64,000 nt of DNA from an uncultured Clostridia bacterium (GTDB lineage Bacteria; Bacillota; Clostridia; Oscillospirales; Oscillospiraceae). The stretch lies in assembly GCA_947173485.1 (NCBI GenBank), contig CAMWFH010000002.1, forward strand, positions 147,833 to 211,832, read 5' to 3'. The notes under the pieces were generated by a model, which worked only from the letters and a program-made list of their open reading frames with translations, was not told where the DNA came from and made no database searches. This document shows, piece after piece, positions 16,749 through 25,260 of the stretch. A program made the position numbers and the translations under genes. Position 1 is the first letter of the stretch. Each line of letters begins with the position of its first letter.

Positions 16749-18788
16749 GTGCTCTCACTGGATACCGGCGTCTGTGCGCTGCCTGGGATCGGGGAGCGGC
16801 GAGGCGCTTTGCTGGGAAAGTTGGGGGTCAATACGCTGCTGGACATGCTCTTATACTTCCCCCGGGCCTATGAGGACCGGCGGAGCTTTCGCCAGATCGG
16901 CGAGCTCGTCCCGGGAGAGAACGCCTGCGTCCGGGGGATGGTGGCGGCGCCGCCTACCTACCGGATGGTCCGGCGGGGGGTCGAGCTGGTCAAGCTGCGG
17001 GCGGTGGACAGCACCGGGCAGCTGGATATCACCTTCTTCAACCAGCGCTATATGAAAACGGCCCTCCAGCAGGGCAGGACCTACATCTTCTACGGCAAAG
17101 CGGAGGGTGCCGGGACGTACCGTTCCATGGTCAACCCGCTGGTGGAGCCGGAGATGGGCGGGGCCCTCACCGGGCGTATCGTGCCCATCTACCATCTGAC
17201 CGCCGGCATCACCCAGGCGGTGCTGTCCAAGGCGATGTACGCCGCCCTAGAGGTCAGCGGCCAGGTCCCCGACTGCCTGCCGGAGGAGCTGCGCCGGCGG
17301 CTGGGCCTCTGGGACGCCGGGCCGGCCCTCCGGCAGATCCATTTTCCCGACAGCGAGGAGGGCCTGGCGGCGGCCCGGCGGCGGCTGGTGTTCGAGGAGC
17401 TGTTCCTGCTGTCCATCGCCCTCCGGGGGCTGCGGGAGCAGCGGGAGAGCCATCACATCCAGCCTATGCCCCCAGTGGACCTGTCTCCCTTCCTGGAGGC
17501 GCTGCCTTTCGACCTGACCGGGGCCCAGAGGCGGGCCATCCGGGATATCCTGGCGGACCTGGCCGGAGACCGGCCTATGAACCGCCTCTGCCAGGGGGAC
17601 GTGGGGTCCGGCAAAACGATGGTTGCCGCCGCCGCCATCTATGCCGCCGCCCGGAACGGCCGCCAATCCGCCCTGATGGCCCCCACGGAGATGCTGGCCA
17701 GCCAGCACCACCGGACCCTGGCGCCCCTGCTGGAGGGGCTGGGCCTGCGGTGCGCCCTCCTCACCGGCTCCACGCCCGCCGCCGCCCGGCGGAAGGTACT
17801 GTCGCAGCTGGCCGGGGGAGAGCTGGACCTGGTCACCGGGACCCACGCCCTGATCAGCGGCGATGTGGCCTATCGGGACTTGGGCCTGGTGGTCACCGAC
17901 GAGCAGCACCGCTTCGGCGTGGCCCAGCGGGCAGCCCTGGCGGAGAAGGGACAGCAGGCCCATGTGCTGGTCATGTCCGCCACGCCCATCCCCCGGACCC
18001 TGGCGCTGCTGCTCTATGGGGACCTGGACGTGTCCGTCATCGACGAGCTGCCGCCGGGACGGCGGAAGGTGGACACCTTCGCCGTGGACAGCCGCTACCA
18101 CCAGCGGATCTATGCCTTCCTCCGTAAGCATATCACTGCGGGGCGGCAGGCGTATATCATCTGCCCCATGGTGGAGACCGCCGAGGGGGTGCCGGACGAC
18201 CGCAAGGCGGTGACGGAGTATGCCGCCTATCTCCAGGACCAGGTCTTCCCGGACCTCCGGGTGGCCGCTGTCCATGGGAAGATGCGGGACAAGGAGAAGG
18301 TGATGGCCGCCTTTGCCGCCGGGGAGGGGGATATCCTGGTGTCCACCACTGTGGTGGAGGTGGGGGTGGACGTGCCCAACGCCGCGGTGATCGTGATCGA
18401 GAACGCCGAGCGCTTCGGCCTCAGTCAGCTCCACCAGCTCCGGGGCCGGGTGGGCCGGGGGAGCTGGCAGTCCTACTGCATCTTGGTCTCCGATGACCGG
18501 GACCCGGAGACCAGGGCCCGGCTGAAGGTCATGACCCAGACCAATGACGGCTTCAAGATCGCCGAGGAGGACCTGCGCCTCCGGGGCCCCGGAGATCTGC
18601 TGGGTCAGCGCCAGCACGGCCTGCCGGCGCTGAAGATCGCCGACCTCAGCTGCGATGTCCAGTTGCTCACCACGGCCCAGCAGGAGGCGGAGGCCCTCCT
18701 CCGCGCAGACCCGGCCCTGGAGCGCTATCCGCTGATCGCCCAGCGGGTCCAGGCCCTTCTGGACAGGCAGGCCGGCGCAATGAATTGA
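16749..18788 (+). CDS. recG: ATP-dependent DNA helicase RecG
   Basis: The 679-residue superfamily 2 helicase remodels stalled forks and branched DNA. It has an N-terminal wedge/OB domain (to about residue 240), Walker A G-D-V-G-S-G-K-T near 290, T-E-M-L-A, D-E-Q-H-R-F-G-V (motif II, DEQH), S-A-T-P-I-P-R-T, and the C-terminal Q-L-H-Q-L-R-G-R-V-G-R. It starts with GTG at 16749, nine bases after a GAGGAGG site. Length is usual. Confidence 0.96.
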   Translation: MLSLDTGVCALPGIGERRGALLGKLGVNTLLDMLLYFPRAYEDRRSFRQIGELVPGENACVRGMVAAPPTYRMVRRGVELVKLRAVDSTGQLDITFFNQRYMKTALQQGRTYIFYGKAEGAGTYRSMVNPLVEPEMGGALTGRIVPIYHLTAGITQAVLSKAMYAALEVSGQVPDCLPEELRRRLGLWDAGPALRQIHFPDSEEGLAAARRRLVFEELFLLSIALRGLREQRESHHIQPMPPVDLSPFLEALPFDLTGAQRRAIRDILADLAGDRPMNRLCQGDVGSGKTMVAAAAIYAAARNGRQSALMAPTEMLASQHHRTLAPLLEGLGLRCALLTGSTPAAARRKVLSQLAGGELDLVTGTHALISGDVAYRDLGLVVTDEQHRFGVAQRAALAEKGQQAHVLVMSATPIPRTLALLLYGDLDVSVIDELPPGRRKVDTFAVDSRYHQRIYAFLRKHITAGRQAYIICPMVETAEGVPDDRKAVTEYAAYLQDQVFPDLRVAAVHGKMRDKEKVMAAFAAGEGDILVSTTVVEVGVDVPNAAVIVIENAERFGLSQLHQLRGRVGRGSWQSYCILVSDDRDPETRARLKVMTQTNDGFKIAEEDLRLRGPGDLLGQRQHGLPALKIADLSCDVQLLTTAQQEAEALLRADPALERYPLIAQRVQALLDRQAGAMN

Positions 18789-18846
18789 GGTGGGGTGGGC
18801 AGATGTTGGGACGGCTGCGGTATAGGAGATCTTTCACAATAGAAGG

Positions 18847-18873
18847 CCGCCTGTCCACACCAAGGACAGGCGG
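18847..18873. terminator. hairpin between convergent recG and 18883-19197 genes
   Basis: A perfect 10-bp stem (CCGCCTGTCC/GGACAGGCGG) with a seven-base loop lies between two convergent genes. T-tracts are weak on both sides. Confidence 0.5.
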
Positions 18874-18882
18874 TCAAGGCGT

Positions 18883-19197
18883 TCAGACAGCGGCCAAGCG
18901 CCCGTTATATATTTTGGTGTTCCATATTTCATCAAAATCTTCTTTGGAAACGATCGCTGCATGGAAGCCTTCTCCCCAGACCTTTGCGTTAAATTCATCA
19001 ACGGTCGGGATCGGACATGCTTCTATGACATCGCGATAGAGGTCATCCTCGATCTTGACTGTCCTATCTGCAAAGACCTCTATCCCTCTAAGCGCAAAGC
19101 GGTCATCCTTCAGATCTACTTCATAAAAATACACCACAGGCATATCATCGGATTCATATTCCATAAATAGCTGTATATATTCGATACCACTTTCCAT
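18883..19197 (-). CDS. small acidic protein, possibly DUF6881-type, 104 aa
   Basis: The protein begins S-G-I-E-Y-I-Q-L-F-M-E-Y-E and has V-V-Y-F-Y-E-V-D-L and F-A-L-R-G-I-E-V-F-A-D-R-T, a beta-rich pattern like the DUF6881 family, often seen in polymorphic-toxin immunity neighbourhoods. That match is from memory and tentative. Its base composition is clearly lower in GC than its neighbours, suggesting transfer. ATG 19197 follows GAGGGGTGC; the longer frame upstream is not used. No toxin gene is adjacent. Confidence 0.6.
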   Translation of the reverse strand: MESGIEYIQLFMEYESDDMPVVYFYEVDLKDDRFALRGIEVFADRTVKIEDDLYRDVIEACPIPTVDEFNAKVWGEGFHAAIVSKEDFDEIWNTKIYNGRLAAV

Positions 19198-19418
19198 TGA
19201 CAAGCACCCCTCTATCAGATTCTGATCTGTTGCGTTGTGTTTATGGCGAGTATAGCACAGCGATGGAAGAAAATCAAGCGGCTGAAGGAACGCTTTTCGG
19301 TCTCTTTTGTGGTCTGCTGTACTGCCCTCGTCCGGCACATATAGAGCCTGCTTTTGAAAAAAGTAGTGGACGCGGCCTGTATGGCTGTGGTAGAATAAAG
19401 TGAAGGAAGGTGAGGCCG

Positions 19419-20369
19419 GTGGAGATCCTGGATATAGAAACGACGATCGCCCAAGGGCTGCGGGTCACAGACGACAGCGCGGGCTACGATGCCGCTTGCA
19501 AGCGGGTCCTGTCGGAGAAGGCTATCCTAGCGCGTATCATGAAAGCTTGCCTAGAGGAATATAAAGACTGCGATGTGAACGACATTGCAGAGAAGTACAT
19601 AGAGGGCCAGCCACAAGTATCTACCATACCCGTACTGCCGGACGAGGACAGCCCCATCATCCAGGGCATGGATACCGAGGATAAGTCTGTACATGAGGGG
19701 ACAGTCACTTATGATATCCGCTTCCGGGCTATCGTCCCCGGTACTAGAGAGCGGGTCACTATCATCATCAATGTGGAGGCCCAGAACGACTTCTATCCCG
19801 GTTATCCCTTGCTCAAGCGGGCGGTATACTACTGCTGCCGGATGGTCTCTTCTCAATATGGCCGGGAGTTCACCGCTTCCCATTACGAGAAGATCAAGAA
19901 GGTCTACTCCATCTGGATCTGCATGGCGCCGCCCAAGTACCGGGAGAACACCATCACCCGGTATCGCCTGGTGGAGGAGCATCTGGTGGGCGAGGCCGTG
20001 GAGCCGGTCGAGAACTACGACCTGCTGTCTGTTATCGTGCTGTGCCTAGGCGATGCGGATGAGGAAAACTATGGCAGCGTCCTGCGGATGCTGGACGTAC
20101 TGCTCTCCCACGAGACCAGCGAGGCGGAGAAGCGGAAGATCTTACAGGACGAGTACGACATCCAAATGACACGGACAATGGAAGAGGAGGTGTCTGTCAT
20201 GTGTAACTTGAGCAAAGGCGTTGAGGAAAGAGGCATTGCAAAGGGTATCGCATCCTCTATCAAAAACCTTGTAAAGAATATGGGCATATCTATCGAGCAA
20301 GCGATGTCTGTGCTGGAGATCCCAGAGGCTGAGCGGCAGAAGTATATGGATCTGCTGGAGCGGCAGTAG
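19419..20369 (+). CDS. Rpn-like PD-(D/E)XK nuclease / putative transposase (copy 1)
   Basis: This 316-residue protein is of the Rpn/PDDEXK_2 kind: the nuclease core includes V-T-I-I-I-N-V-E-A-Q-N-D (the E-x-Q core strand) and G-Y-P-L-L-K-R-A-V-Y-Y-C, and the C-terminus is a variable helical tail (G-I-A-K-G-I... A-M-S-V-L-E-I-P). Rpn proteins of E. coli are DNA nucleases that promote recombination; many act in phage defence. GTG 19419 has AAGGAAGG eight bases upstream; GTG 19410 overlaps that site and is less likely. No transposon ends were seen. Confidence 0.7.
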   Translation: MEILDIETTIAQGLRVTDDSAGYDAACKRVLSEKAILARIMKACLEEYKDCDVNDIAEKYIEGQPQVSTIPVLPDEDSPIIQGMDTEDKSVHEGTVTYDIRFRAIVPGTRERVTIIINVEAQNDFYPGYPLLKRAVYYCCRMVSSQYGREFTASHYEKIKKVYSIWICMAPPKYRENTITRYRLVEEHLVGEAVEPVENYDLLSVIVLCLGDADEENYGSVLRMLDVLLSHETSEAEKRKILQDEYDIQMTRTMEEEVSVMCNLSKGVEERGIAKGIASSIKNLVKNMGISIEQAMSVLEIPEAERQKYMDLLERQ

Positions 20370-20374
20370 ATACG

Positions 20375-20410
20375 AAACGCCGGGGACGGATATCGTCCCT
20401 GGCGTTTCTT
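20375..20410 (+). terminator. terminator of Rpn-like copy 1
   Basis: AAACGCC-GGGACG and its complement form a stem with a single mismatch, followed by TTTCTTG. It lies between convergent genes. Confidence 0.75.
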
Positions 20411-20428
20411 GTATCCATATCCAGCGCC

Positions 20429-21790
20429 TCACGCCGGAGCGGCGGCCCGGCGGCGGGAGCGGCCGTACTGCACATGGCGGGCGCACCACAGGTAGGCCGG
20501 CACCAGGAACAGGTCCGCGAAGATCCATGCGGTGGGGGAGGCGAAGCAGGCGGCGGAGTAGCCCACGGAGGCCACCAGATGAGCCACCAGGCCCCGGCCG
20601 AACATCTCCATCACCCCGGCGCAGGTGGCCAGAGGGGTGAAGCCCATGCCCTGGATCATGAACCGGTAGATGTTCACGATGGCCAGGGGGAAGTAGAACA
20701 CCGCCTGGGCCAGCAGGAACCGCCGGGCCAAGGGGGCCAGGACGGCGCTCTCCGCGTCCAGGAACAGCATGACCATCGGCCCGCCCAGGAGGGCCACTGC
20801 CCCCAGGGCGAGCAGGGCGTAGACCAGCCCTAGGAAGGTACAGGCCAGGGTCCCCTGGTGGAGCCGCTCCCACTTCCGGGCCCCCACGTTCTGTCCGCCG
20901 TAGGTGACCATGGCGGAGCCCATGGCGTCAAAGGGGCAGGCCAGGAAGACAGACGCCTTGGTGGCGGCGGTGGTGGCGGTCACATAGGCCGTCCCCAGGG
21001 CATTGACGGCGCTCTGGAGCATGATGGAGCCGATGGCGGTGATGGAGTATTGCAGCCCCATAGGCAGCCCCAGGGTGAGCAGGGTGCGGATCCGCTCCCA
21101 GGACCAGATCCAGTCCTCCGGCTCCGTTTTCAAGATGTCGAACCCCCGGCAGACCCGGACCAGGCACCCCACACCGGCCATCAGCTGGCTGAGAATCGTG
21201 GCGAAGGCCGCCCCAAAGACCCCCCAGCGGAAGCAGAGGATGAACACCAGGTCCAGCACGATGTTGGTGACGGACGCCGCCACCAGCCACAGCACCGGGG
21301 TCCGGCTGTCCCCCAGGGAGCGGAGGATGCCGGCGGCCATGTTGTAGAGGATGTACCCGGAGATACCGGCGAAGATGGTGGCGATGTACCGCCAGGCGTC
21401 GTCATAGATATCGGCGGGGGTGTGCATGGCGGTGAGGATGGCCCGGCCAAAGACCAGGGTCGCCGCTGTCACCACCAAGGCGCAGAGGATGCAGCACCTG
21501 GCGGCCCCCACCACATACCGGCGCATCTCCCGGTAGTCCCCCGCGCCGAACTGCTGGGCCACCGGGATGGCAAAGCCGCTGCACAGCCCGATGCACCCGC
21601 CTACCACCAGGAAGTTGATGGAGCCGGTGCTTCCTACGGCGGCCAGGGCGCCGCCGCCTAGGAATTTCCCCACGATGGCGGTGTCCACCGCGTTATAGAG
21701 CTGCTGGAACAGCATCCCGAACAGGATGGGGATGCCGAATTGCAGCAGCAGCTTCATAGGACGCCCTTGGGTCAGGTCCTTCGTCATCAT
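20429..21790 (-). CDS. MATE-family efflux transporter
   Basis: The 453-residue membrane protein has 12 predicted helices and typical MATE sequences: N-terminal T-x-G-x-P-M-K-L-L-L-Q-F-x-I-P near residue 10, Q-Q-L-Y-N-A-V-D-T-A-I-V-G, and I-L-R-S-L-G-D-S-R-T-P near 160. MATE pumps expel cationic drugs or metabolites by cation antiport. Two adjacent ATGs (21790 and 21787) are possible; GAGGTG lies just upstream of both. It has its own promoter and a palindrome in its leader, so a dedicated repressor is possible, though none is adjacent. Confidence 0.9.
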   Translation of the reverse strand: MMTKDLTQGRPMKLLLQFGIPILFGMLFQQLYNAVDTAIVGKFLGGGALAAVGSTGSINFLVVGGCIGLCSGFAIPVAQQFGAGDYREMRRYVVGAARCCILCALVVTAATLVFGRAILTAMHTPADIYDDAWRYIATIFAGISGYILYNMAAGILRSLGDSRTPVLWLVAASVTNIVLDLVFILCFRWGVFGAAFATILSQLMAGVGCLVRVCRGFDILKTEPEDWIWSWERIRTLLTLGLPMGLQYSITAIGSIMLQSAVNALGTAYVTATTAATKASVFLACPFDAMGSAMVTYGGQNVGARKWERLHQGTLACTFLGLVYALLALGAVALLGGPMVMLFLDAESAVLAPLARRFLLAQAVFYFPLAIVNIYRFMIQGMGFTPLATCAGVMEMFGRGLVAHLVASVGYSAACFASPTAWIFADLFLVPAYLWCARHVQYGRSRRRAAAPA

Positions 21791-21815
21791 CGATCACCTC
21801 GGTCATAGTTTGTGC

Positions 21816-21863
21816 GATCTGTTCAGATCCAGCTCATTATAGCCGCCAGGGCCCAAAATGCAA
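21816..21863 (-). promoter_or_regulatory. promoter and palindromic operator candidate of the MATE gene
   Basis: On the minus strand TTGCAT (21858-21863) and TATAAT (21836-21841) are 16 bases apart. Just downstream lies GATCTG-TT-CAGATC (21816-21829), a perfect palindrome placed where a repressor would block transcription. Confidence 0.65.
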
Positions 21864-21951
21864 GAGGCGAAATTGGTGATCATCTACCACATTGCCACCG
21901 CTTTTTTGTGCAAAAGAACGGGGATAGGCTGGTTTTGTCCACGTCTTGCAA

Positions 21952-22032
21952 ACAAATGTGGCATATTTGTAGCACTGTCTCCGGCGGCGCAGGCGGCGGG
22001 GGGTTGACGCAGGGTCCAAATTTTTCTATAAT
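21952..22032 (+). promoter_or_regulatory. sigma-A promoter and upstream inverted repeat for the peptidase/carrier operon
   Basis: TTGACG (22004-22009), 17 bases, and TATAAT (22027-22032) form a near-consensus promoter. Upstream, ACAAAT and ATTTGT separated by seven bases (21952-21970) could bind a regulator. The leader to the start codon at 22223 is about 185 bases long. Confidence 0.75.
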
Positions 22033-22139
22033 AATAAAAAGTAACGGGTTTTGCCATGTCAGGCAGATTTCCGTGGCTTTCGCACGATAAATCGTGGCAA
22101 GAGGGGAGTGACCGGAGAAAAGGCCAGTATCAAGTCCCG

Positions 22140-22178
22140 CCAAAGGGGCCCCTTTGGCAGCGCCGCTGCGCGGCGCTG
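22140..22178 (+). repeat. two back-to-back palindromes in the peptidase leader
   Basis: CCAAAGGGGCCCCTTTGG (22140-22157) is a perfect 18-bp palindrome. It is followed at once by CAGCGCCGC-TGC-GCGGCGCTG (22158-22178), a nine-bp stem with a three-base loop. They would fold in the RNA of the peptidase leader. No T-tract follows, so they are not ordinary terminators. Confidence 0.6.
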
Positions 22179-22222
22179 GATATATCCTGGTTAAAATTTG
22201 TGACAAAAAGGAGAGTGTATTC

Positions 22223-23401
22223 GTGGAACAGAACAAATTGCTGCAGATCGCGCGGGACGGCGCCGCGAAGTACAACGCGGAGCAGTTCGAGGTCCTCAAG
22301 CGCATGGTCAACACCGACAGCGGCTCCCGGGACGCCGAGGGCGTCAACAAGGTGGCGGCCATCGTGGAGGAGGTCCTGTCCACGCTCCCCGGCATCCAGA
22401 TCGAGAAGTTCGTCACTGAGGAATACGGTACCAACCTGGTGGCCCGCATCACGCCCCCTGATCCCACCGGCAAGATCGTCATCAACTCCCACCTGGACAC
22501 CGTGTACCAGAAGGGCGACTGCGAGAAGTTCCCCTTCCGCATCGAGGGCGACACCATGTACGGCCTGGGCATCGTGGACTGCAAGGGCGGCTTCGTGGTC
22601 TCCGCCTACGCAGTGAAGATCATGCAGGAGGCCGGCCTGCTGCCCAACAAGGAGATCGTGATGATCTACTCCTGCGACGAGGAGATCTGCTCCCCCAGCA
22701 GCCGCCCCGTCTTTGAGAAGGTGGCCTCCGACGCGGAGATGGCTTTCATCTTCGAGTCCAGCCGGGAGGACAACGGCGCCCTCACCAGCCGGAAGGGCTC
22801 CTACGGCATCGAGCTCCAGGTCACCGGCAGGAAGTCCCACGCCGGCGTGAACTACTTGGCCGGCGCCAGCGCCACCATGGAGCTGGCCCACAAGATGATG
22901 GCCCTCCGGGACCGCAACATCCCCGAGCGCAACATCTTCTTCAACGTGGCCGACCTCCAGAGCACCAAGCCCAACAACATCGTCCCCGACTTCGCCAGCG
23001 CCAAGATCGGCGTCCGGGTCTCCAACCAGGAGGAGATAGACATCGTAAAGAACATCCTGGCCGAGGTGGAGGCCGATACCCTGATCGAGGGCACCACCTC
23101 CAAGTTCACCATCTACAACTTCAGCTACCCCATGGACCGGACCCCCGGCAACGTGAAGCTCTACGAGCTGGTGAAGAAGGCCGCCGCCATCACCGGCCAG
23201 GAGAAGTTCCCCGAGCAGGCCTCCGGCGGCAGCGGCGATGCCGGCTGGTTCAGCTTCAAGGGCATCCCCTGCGTGGACGCCCTGGGCCCCTATATGCACC
23301 TCATCCACAACACCGGTGAGAACGGCAAGGTCTCCTCTGTGGCGGAGAAGACGGCCCTGTTCTGTGTGGTGCTGGGCATCATCGACTCCGAGTGGGAATA
23401 A
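22223..23401 (+). CDS. M20-family metallopeptidase (ArgE/DapE/CPG2-like)
   Basis: The 392-residue zinc hydrolase has the family metal-site motifs: S-H-L-D-T-V near residue 90, G-I-V-D-C-K-G-G near 117, C-D-E-E-I near 151 (catalytic glutamate) and a late histidine in P-Y-M-H-L-I-H. Such enzymes cut dipeptides, acylated amino acids or aminobenzoyl-glutamate. It starts with GTG 22223 after AAAAGGAG; the longer frame upstream lacks a ribosome site. It sits 27 bases before a YfcC-type carrier, so import and intracellular hydrolysis of one substrate is likely. Confidence 0.88.
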   Translation: MEQNKLLQIARDGAAKYNAEQFEVLKRMVNTDSGSRDAEGVNKVAAIVEEVLSTLPGIQIEKFVTEEYGTNLVARITPPDPTGKIVINSHLDTVYQKGDCEKFPFRIEGDTMYGLGIVDCKGGFVVSAYAVKIMQEAGLLPNKEIVMIYSCDEEICSPSSRPVFEKVASDAEMAFIFESSREDNGALTSRKGSYGIELQVTGRKSHAGVNYLAGASATMELAHKMMALRDRNIPERNIFFNVADLQSTKPNNIVPDFASAKIGVRVSNQEEIDIVKNILAEVEADTLIEGTTSKFTIYNFSYPMDRTPGNVKLYELVKKAAAITGQEKFPEQASGGSGDAGWFSFKGIPCVDALGPYMHLIHNTGENGKVSSVAEKTALFCVVLGIIDSEWE

Positions 23402-23428
23402 GAGAAAAAGAGTGAGGGAGAAAGATCT

Positions 23429-24823
23429 ATGAAAGAGAAACAAGGCAAAAAAGAGCATGTAAAAAAGATAACGATGCCCCATATCCTGGTGCTGTTCCCG
23501 ATCATCATCGTTGCCTTTTCCCTGCTGACGTACGTTCTTCCGGGCGGTTCCTATCAGCTGGATGAGGCCGGCAGGGTGATCGCCGGCACCTTCACGCCGG
23601 CCAACGCCGTCCCCTTCAGCCCCTGGAAGGCGCTGCTGAACGTGCGCTCCGGCGTGATCGCCCAGGCGAACATGATCTCTCAGATGCTCATCATCGGCGG
23701 CGCTATCAGCGTCGTGCTGGCAACGGAGTGCTTTGAGAACATCATGAACTACGCGGTGTACAAGCTGCAGGATAAGAGCGTCAAGATCATGGTCCCCAGC
23801 ATCGTTGTGATGATGAGCCTCCTGGGCGCCTTTGCCGGCACCGACTCCATGATCATCTTCGTCACCGTTGGTATCCTGATCTGCCGCAAGCTGAAGCTCG
23901 ACCGCATCTGCGCCATGGCCATGTTCTACCTGGGCTACCTGATCGGCCAGGGCGCGTCCATCACCTCCACGGTCCTCATCAATGTGCAGACCCTGGCAGA
24001 GGTGGAGCCCCTCTCTGATATGTTCGTCCGTGTCCCCATCTGGATCGTCTTTACCGCGGTCAACGCCGCCTACTGCACCCGGTACGCCTTGAAGGTCTAT
24101 CACGACCCCAACCGCAGCCTGCTGGGCTGTGTGCTGACCGAGACGGAGGATATGGGCGAGATCAAGAAAGTGGATCTGCCCGTCACCTCCATCATCATCG
24201 CGGTGCTGCTGTTCGCGACTTATATCTTCTACGCCTTCGGCAGCAAGACCTGGGGCTGGGGCTTGGACCACCTGTTCGCCCTGGTGATCCTCCTGGCCAT
24301 CGCCTCCGCCATCATCGGCCGTATGCCCGCCAACAAGGCCGCCCAGACCTACTTCAAGGGTGCCCAGAGCATGGGCGGCATCTGCGTGGTCTTCGGTCTC
24401 GCCAAGGTCGTTGGCAACATCATCACGGAGAGCACCACTGTTTATTGGATGGCTGAGGTCGCCTCCACCACCTTCGGCAAGCTGGGCACCATCGGCGCGG
24501 TCCTGGCGATCTATGTCTTTATCCTGCTCTTCAACCTGCTGATTCCCAGCTCCTCCTCCAAGGCGGCGGTCCTCATGCCGCTGCTCTGCCCCATCTGCGA
24601 TGTGCTGGGCATCACCAGAGGCCTGCTCGTGACCATCTACATGATCGGCGACTCCCTGACCAACACCCTGACGCCGGTCTCCGGTCCTCTGTGCGGCTCT
24701 CTGGGCCTGGCGGACGTGGACTATACCGATTGGCTCAAGTATGCTGCGCCGCTGATGGGCATCCTGATCGTGGTCGGCGCGGTCCTGCTGGCGATCATCT
24801 CCGGCACAGGCGCCCTTGCCTAA
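23429..24823 (+). CDS. YfcC-family (C4-dicarboxylate/short-peptide type) membrane transporter
   Basis: The 464-residue protein has about 12 hydrophobic segments and the YfcC/DcuC-type features: T-Y-V-L-P-G-G-S-Y near residue 35, a conserved G-T-D-S-M-I near 135, and the late L-I-P-S-S-S-S-K-A-A-V-L-M-P-L near 370, which resembles the AbgT/DcuC binding hairpin. The exact substrate is not known; the preceding M20 peptidase suggests a peptide or N-acyl amino acid. A strong terminator follows. Confidence 0.85.
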   Translation: MKEKQGKKEHVKKITMPHILVLFPIIIVAFSLLTYVLPGGSYQLDEAGRVIAGTFTPANAVPFSPWKALLNVRSGVIAQANMISQMLIIGGAISVVLATECFENIMNYAVYKLQDKSVKIMVPSIVVMMSLLGAFAGTDSMIIFVTVGILICRKLKLDRICAMAMFYLGYLIGQGASITSTVLINVQTLAEVEPLSDMFVRVPIWIVFTAVNAAYCTRYALKVYHDPNRSLLGCVLTETEDMGEIKKVDLPVTSIIIAVLLFATYIFYAFGSKTWGWGLDHLFALVILLAIASAIIGRMPANKAAQTYFKGAQSMGGICVVFGLAKVVGNIITESTTVYWMAEVASTTFGKLGTIGAVLAIYVFILLFNLLIPSSSSKAAVLMPLLCPICDVLGITRGLLVTIYMIGDSLTNTLTPVSGPLCGSLGLADVDYTDWLKYAAPLMGILIVVGAVLLAIISGTGALA

Positions 24824-24866
24824 ACGGGCATCCTGACCAAGGCACCGCATCCATACCCATATCTGC

Positions 24867-24903
24867 AAGGCCCCTGGGGGAGTTCTCCCCGGGGGCCTTT
24901 CCT
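24867..24903 (+). terminator. terminator of the peptidase/carrier operon
   Basis: AAGGCCCC-GGGGGA and its complement form a long stem followed by TTTCCTCTTT. Confidence 0.85.
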
Positions 24904-24909
24904 CTTTCC

Positions 24910-24940
24910 GGTTATAGGCCGGGGCGGCGGGGCATACATT
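24910..24940 (+). promoter_or_regulatory. candidate sigma-E sporulation promoter of yqfC-yqfD
   Basis: A GGTTATA element (24910-24916) is followed after 16 bases by CATACATT (24933-24940). This fits the sigma-E pattern (ATA, about 16 bases, CATACAnT). yqfC and yqfD homologues belong to the mother-cell sporulation programme. Confidence 0.65.
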
Positions 24941-24975
24941 GTGAGAGACCGATTAGGAGAGAGGAGGGGCATCCT

Positions 24976-25260
24976 ATGGACTGGAGCAAGCGGGAGCTGG
25001 CCCTGGTCCGCCGGGCGGCGGACGTGTTCGACCTGCCGGCGGACGTGATCGGCGGCCTGCCCCATATCGAGCTGCTGGGGGACTGCCAGCTGCTGCTCAG
25101 CGGACACCAGGGCATCTTGTCCATGAGCCGGGAGCGCATCGACATCAACGGCGGCAAGCTGATCGTCCGCCTGGGGGGCCGGGAGCTGGAGCTGACGGCC
25201 ATGAACGACAGTGAACTGCGGGTGCAGGGGCAGATTGAGAAGGTGGAGCTGGTGAGATGA
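24976..25260 (+). CDS. yqfC: sporulation protein YqfC
   Basis: This 94-residue protein matches the YqfC family: an N-terminal helix, then D-L-P-A-D-V-I-G-G-L-P-H-I-E-L-L-G and a beta-rich tail (G-G-K-L-I-V-R-L-G-G-R-E-L-E-L). It is made in the mother cell during sporulation; its molecular role is unknown. The start follows GAGAGGAGGGG. The stop overlaps the yqfD start by four bases (ATGA), indicating coupled translation. Confidence 0.92.
   Translation: MDWSKRELALVRRAADVFDLPADVIGGLPHIELLGDCQLLLSGHQGILSMSRERIDINGGKLIVRLGGRELELTAMNDSELRVQGQIEKVELVR

Larger units (their letters stand above)
21791..22222. other. 432-base divergent intergenic region
   Basis: No gene is seen. It holds the minus-strand promoter and a palindrome for the MATE gene, an inverted repeat, the plus-strand promoter of the peptidase operon, and two adjoining GC-rich palindromes, each listed separately. 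Short open frames here have no ribosome sites. Confidence 0.7.
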
